NCBI GenBank assembly: GCA_003166055.1
Contig: PMWR01000369.1
Span: 1 to 5,086, forward strand
Source of the DNA: Acidobacteriaceae bacterium
GTDB lineage: Bacteria > Acidobacteriota > Terriglobia > Terriglobales > Acidobacteriaceae
Direction of reading: 5' to 3'
DNA length: 5,086 bases
Shown here: positions 4,908 to 5,086 of the stretch, piece after piece
How positions within the stretch are numbered: position 1 is the first letter of the stretch
How the letters are laid out: each line of letters begins with the position of its first letter
Notes under the pieces: model-generated
What the model was told of the DNA's origin: nothing
The model's database searches: none
Seen by the model: the letters and a program-made list of their open reading frames with translations, nothing else
Position numbers and translations under genes: made by a program

Positions 4908-5086
4908 ATGACTGGAGCTTTTGCAAATACGCCTGCTTCACGCCGTGACAATATGCGCGCCGTACGCTCTCGCGGCAACCGCTCGACGGAGCTTCGGCTG
5001 CTCGGGGCGATGGTGCAGAGGAGCATTTGCGGATGGACACTTCACCCGAAGGAAGTGTTTGGAGTGGAGTACACGGATACGGCTGG
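4908..5086 (+). CDS. vsr: Vsr-like very-short-patch mismatch endonuclease, 3' end outside window
   Basis: Fifty-nine codons are visible and the frame is open to the window edge. The segment SRRDNMRAVRSRGNRSTELRLL (residues 11-32) matches the N-terminus of Vsr enzymes, where a basic helix with N-M-x-A/x-R-S-x(4-5)-E precedes the nuclease core. It is followed by GWTLHPKEVFG (42-52), the family's usual strand before the catalytic region. Vsr nicks beside T:G mismatches made by deamination of 5-methylcytosine, starting short-patch repair, and usually travels with a C5-methyltransferase such as the one at 2013. The catalytic Asp motif (P-D-F), expected right after this strand, is not seen in the last seven residues, VEYTDTA. 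ATG 4908 is the only standard start after the in-frame stop at 4866; there is no clear ribosome-binding site. Confidence 0.7.
   Translation, partial: MTGAFANTPASRRDNMRAVRSRGNRSTELRLLGAMVQRSICGWTLHPKEVFGVEYTDTA

Larger units (their letters stand above)
78..5086 (+). mobile_element. Left part of a tRNA-Ser integrative element (genomic island)
   Basis: The region begins at the tRNA-Ser 3' end and opens with a tyrosine recombinase. It continues with an orphan acidic protein and a methyltransferase/Vsr/ParB-like cluster, a cargo typical of defence islands. The right end, attR, and any excisionase or replication genes are outside the window, so neither the size nor the mobility of the element can be judged. 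No transposase or insertion sequence is present. The boundaries are inferred from tRNA and integrase adjacency alone. Confidence 0.6.

Overview
The window is bacterial DNA carrying the left end of an integrative element inserted at a serine tRNA gene, with a DNA methylation/restriction-like cargo. The tRNA encodes its own CCA, the coding regions look moderately GC-rich, and the spacers on either side of the integrase are visibly more AT-rich. The wording of the integrase N-terminus reminds me of Acidobacteriota or soil proteobacteria, but this is an impression and not a demonstrated assignment.

Left end (1-1384): the 3' part of tRNA-Ser(GCU) runs off the left edge and ends with CCA at 77. About 95 bases later comes a complete tyrosine recombinase (173-1384, 403 aa) with all six expected catalytic-core residues. 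A tRNA 3' end followed at once by a co-oriented integrase is the usual left boundary of a tRNA-targeted genomic island. The other boundary is not in the window. The integrase leader holds a perfect 11-bp inverted repeat whose right arm runs into the Shine-Dalgarno sequence.

Middle (1385-2012): a 130-aa acidic protein of unknown function (1441-1833) is followed by a 179-base spacer. I see no gene in that spacer, but it is rich in symmetry: a 59-base foldable multi-arm structure, a GC hairpin with a competing pairing partner, and a 24-bp dyad just upstream of the methyltransferase.

Right part (2013-5086): a DNA cytosine-5 methyltransferase on the plus strand (2013-3014) converges, with a 44-bp tail-to-tail overlap, on a two-gene minus-strand operon. 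The first gene of that operon (4877-3816) encodes a ParB/sulfiredoxin-fold protein with an E-G-N-R-R box and a probable helix-turn-helix. The second (3819-2971) encodes a 282-aa protein that I suspect has a degenerate restriction-endonuclease-like core. The two genes overlap by ATGA. Only 30 bp upstream, and divergent from the operon, begins a Vsr-like mismatch endonuclease (4908 to beyond the window).

Reading them together: the methyltransferase would modify cytosine at a specific site and the Vsr-like enzyme would repair T:G mismatches that arise when 5-methylcytosine deaminates. The minus-strand pair sits where a restriction gene would be expected and is the best candidate for the restriction or effector part. 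No conventional restriction enzyme is visible, so the ParB-like plus 282-aa pair is the most interesting candidate for a little-described defence module. The restriction role is inference; the methyltransferase, integrase and tRNA calls are firm.
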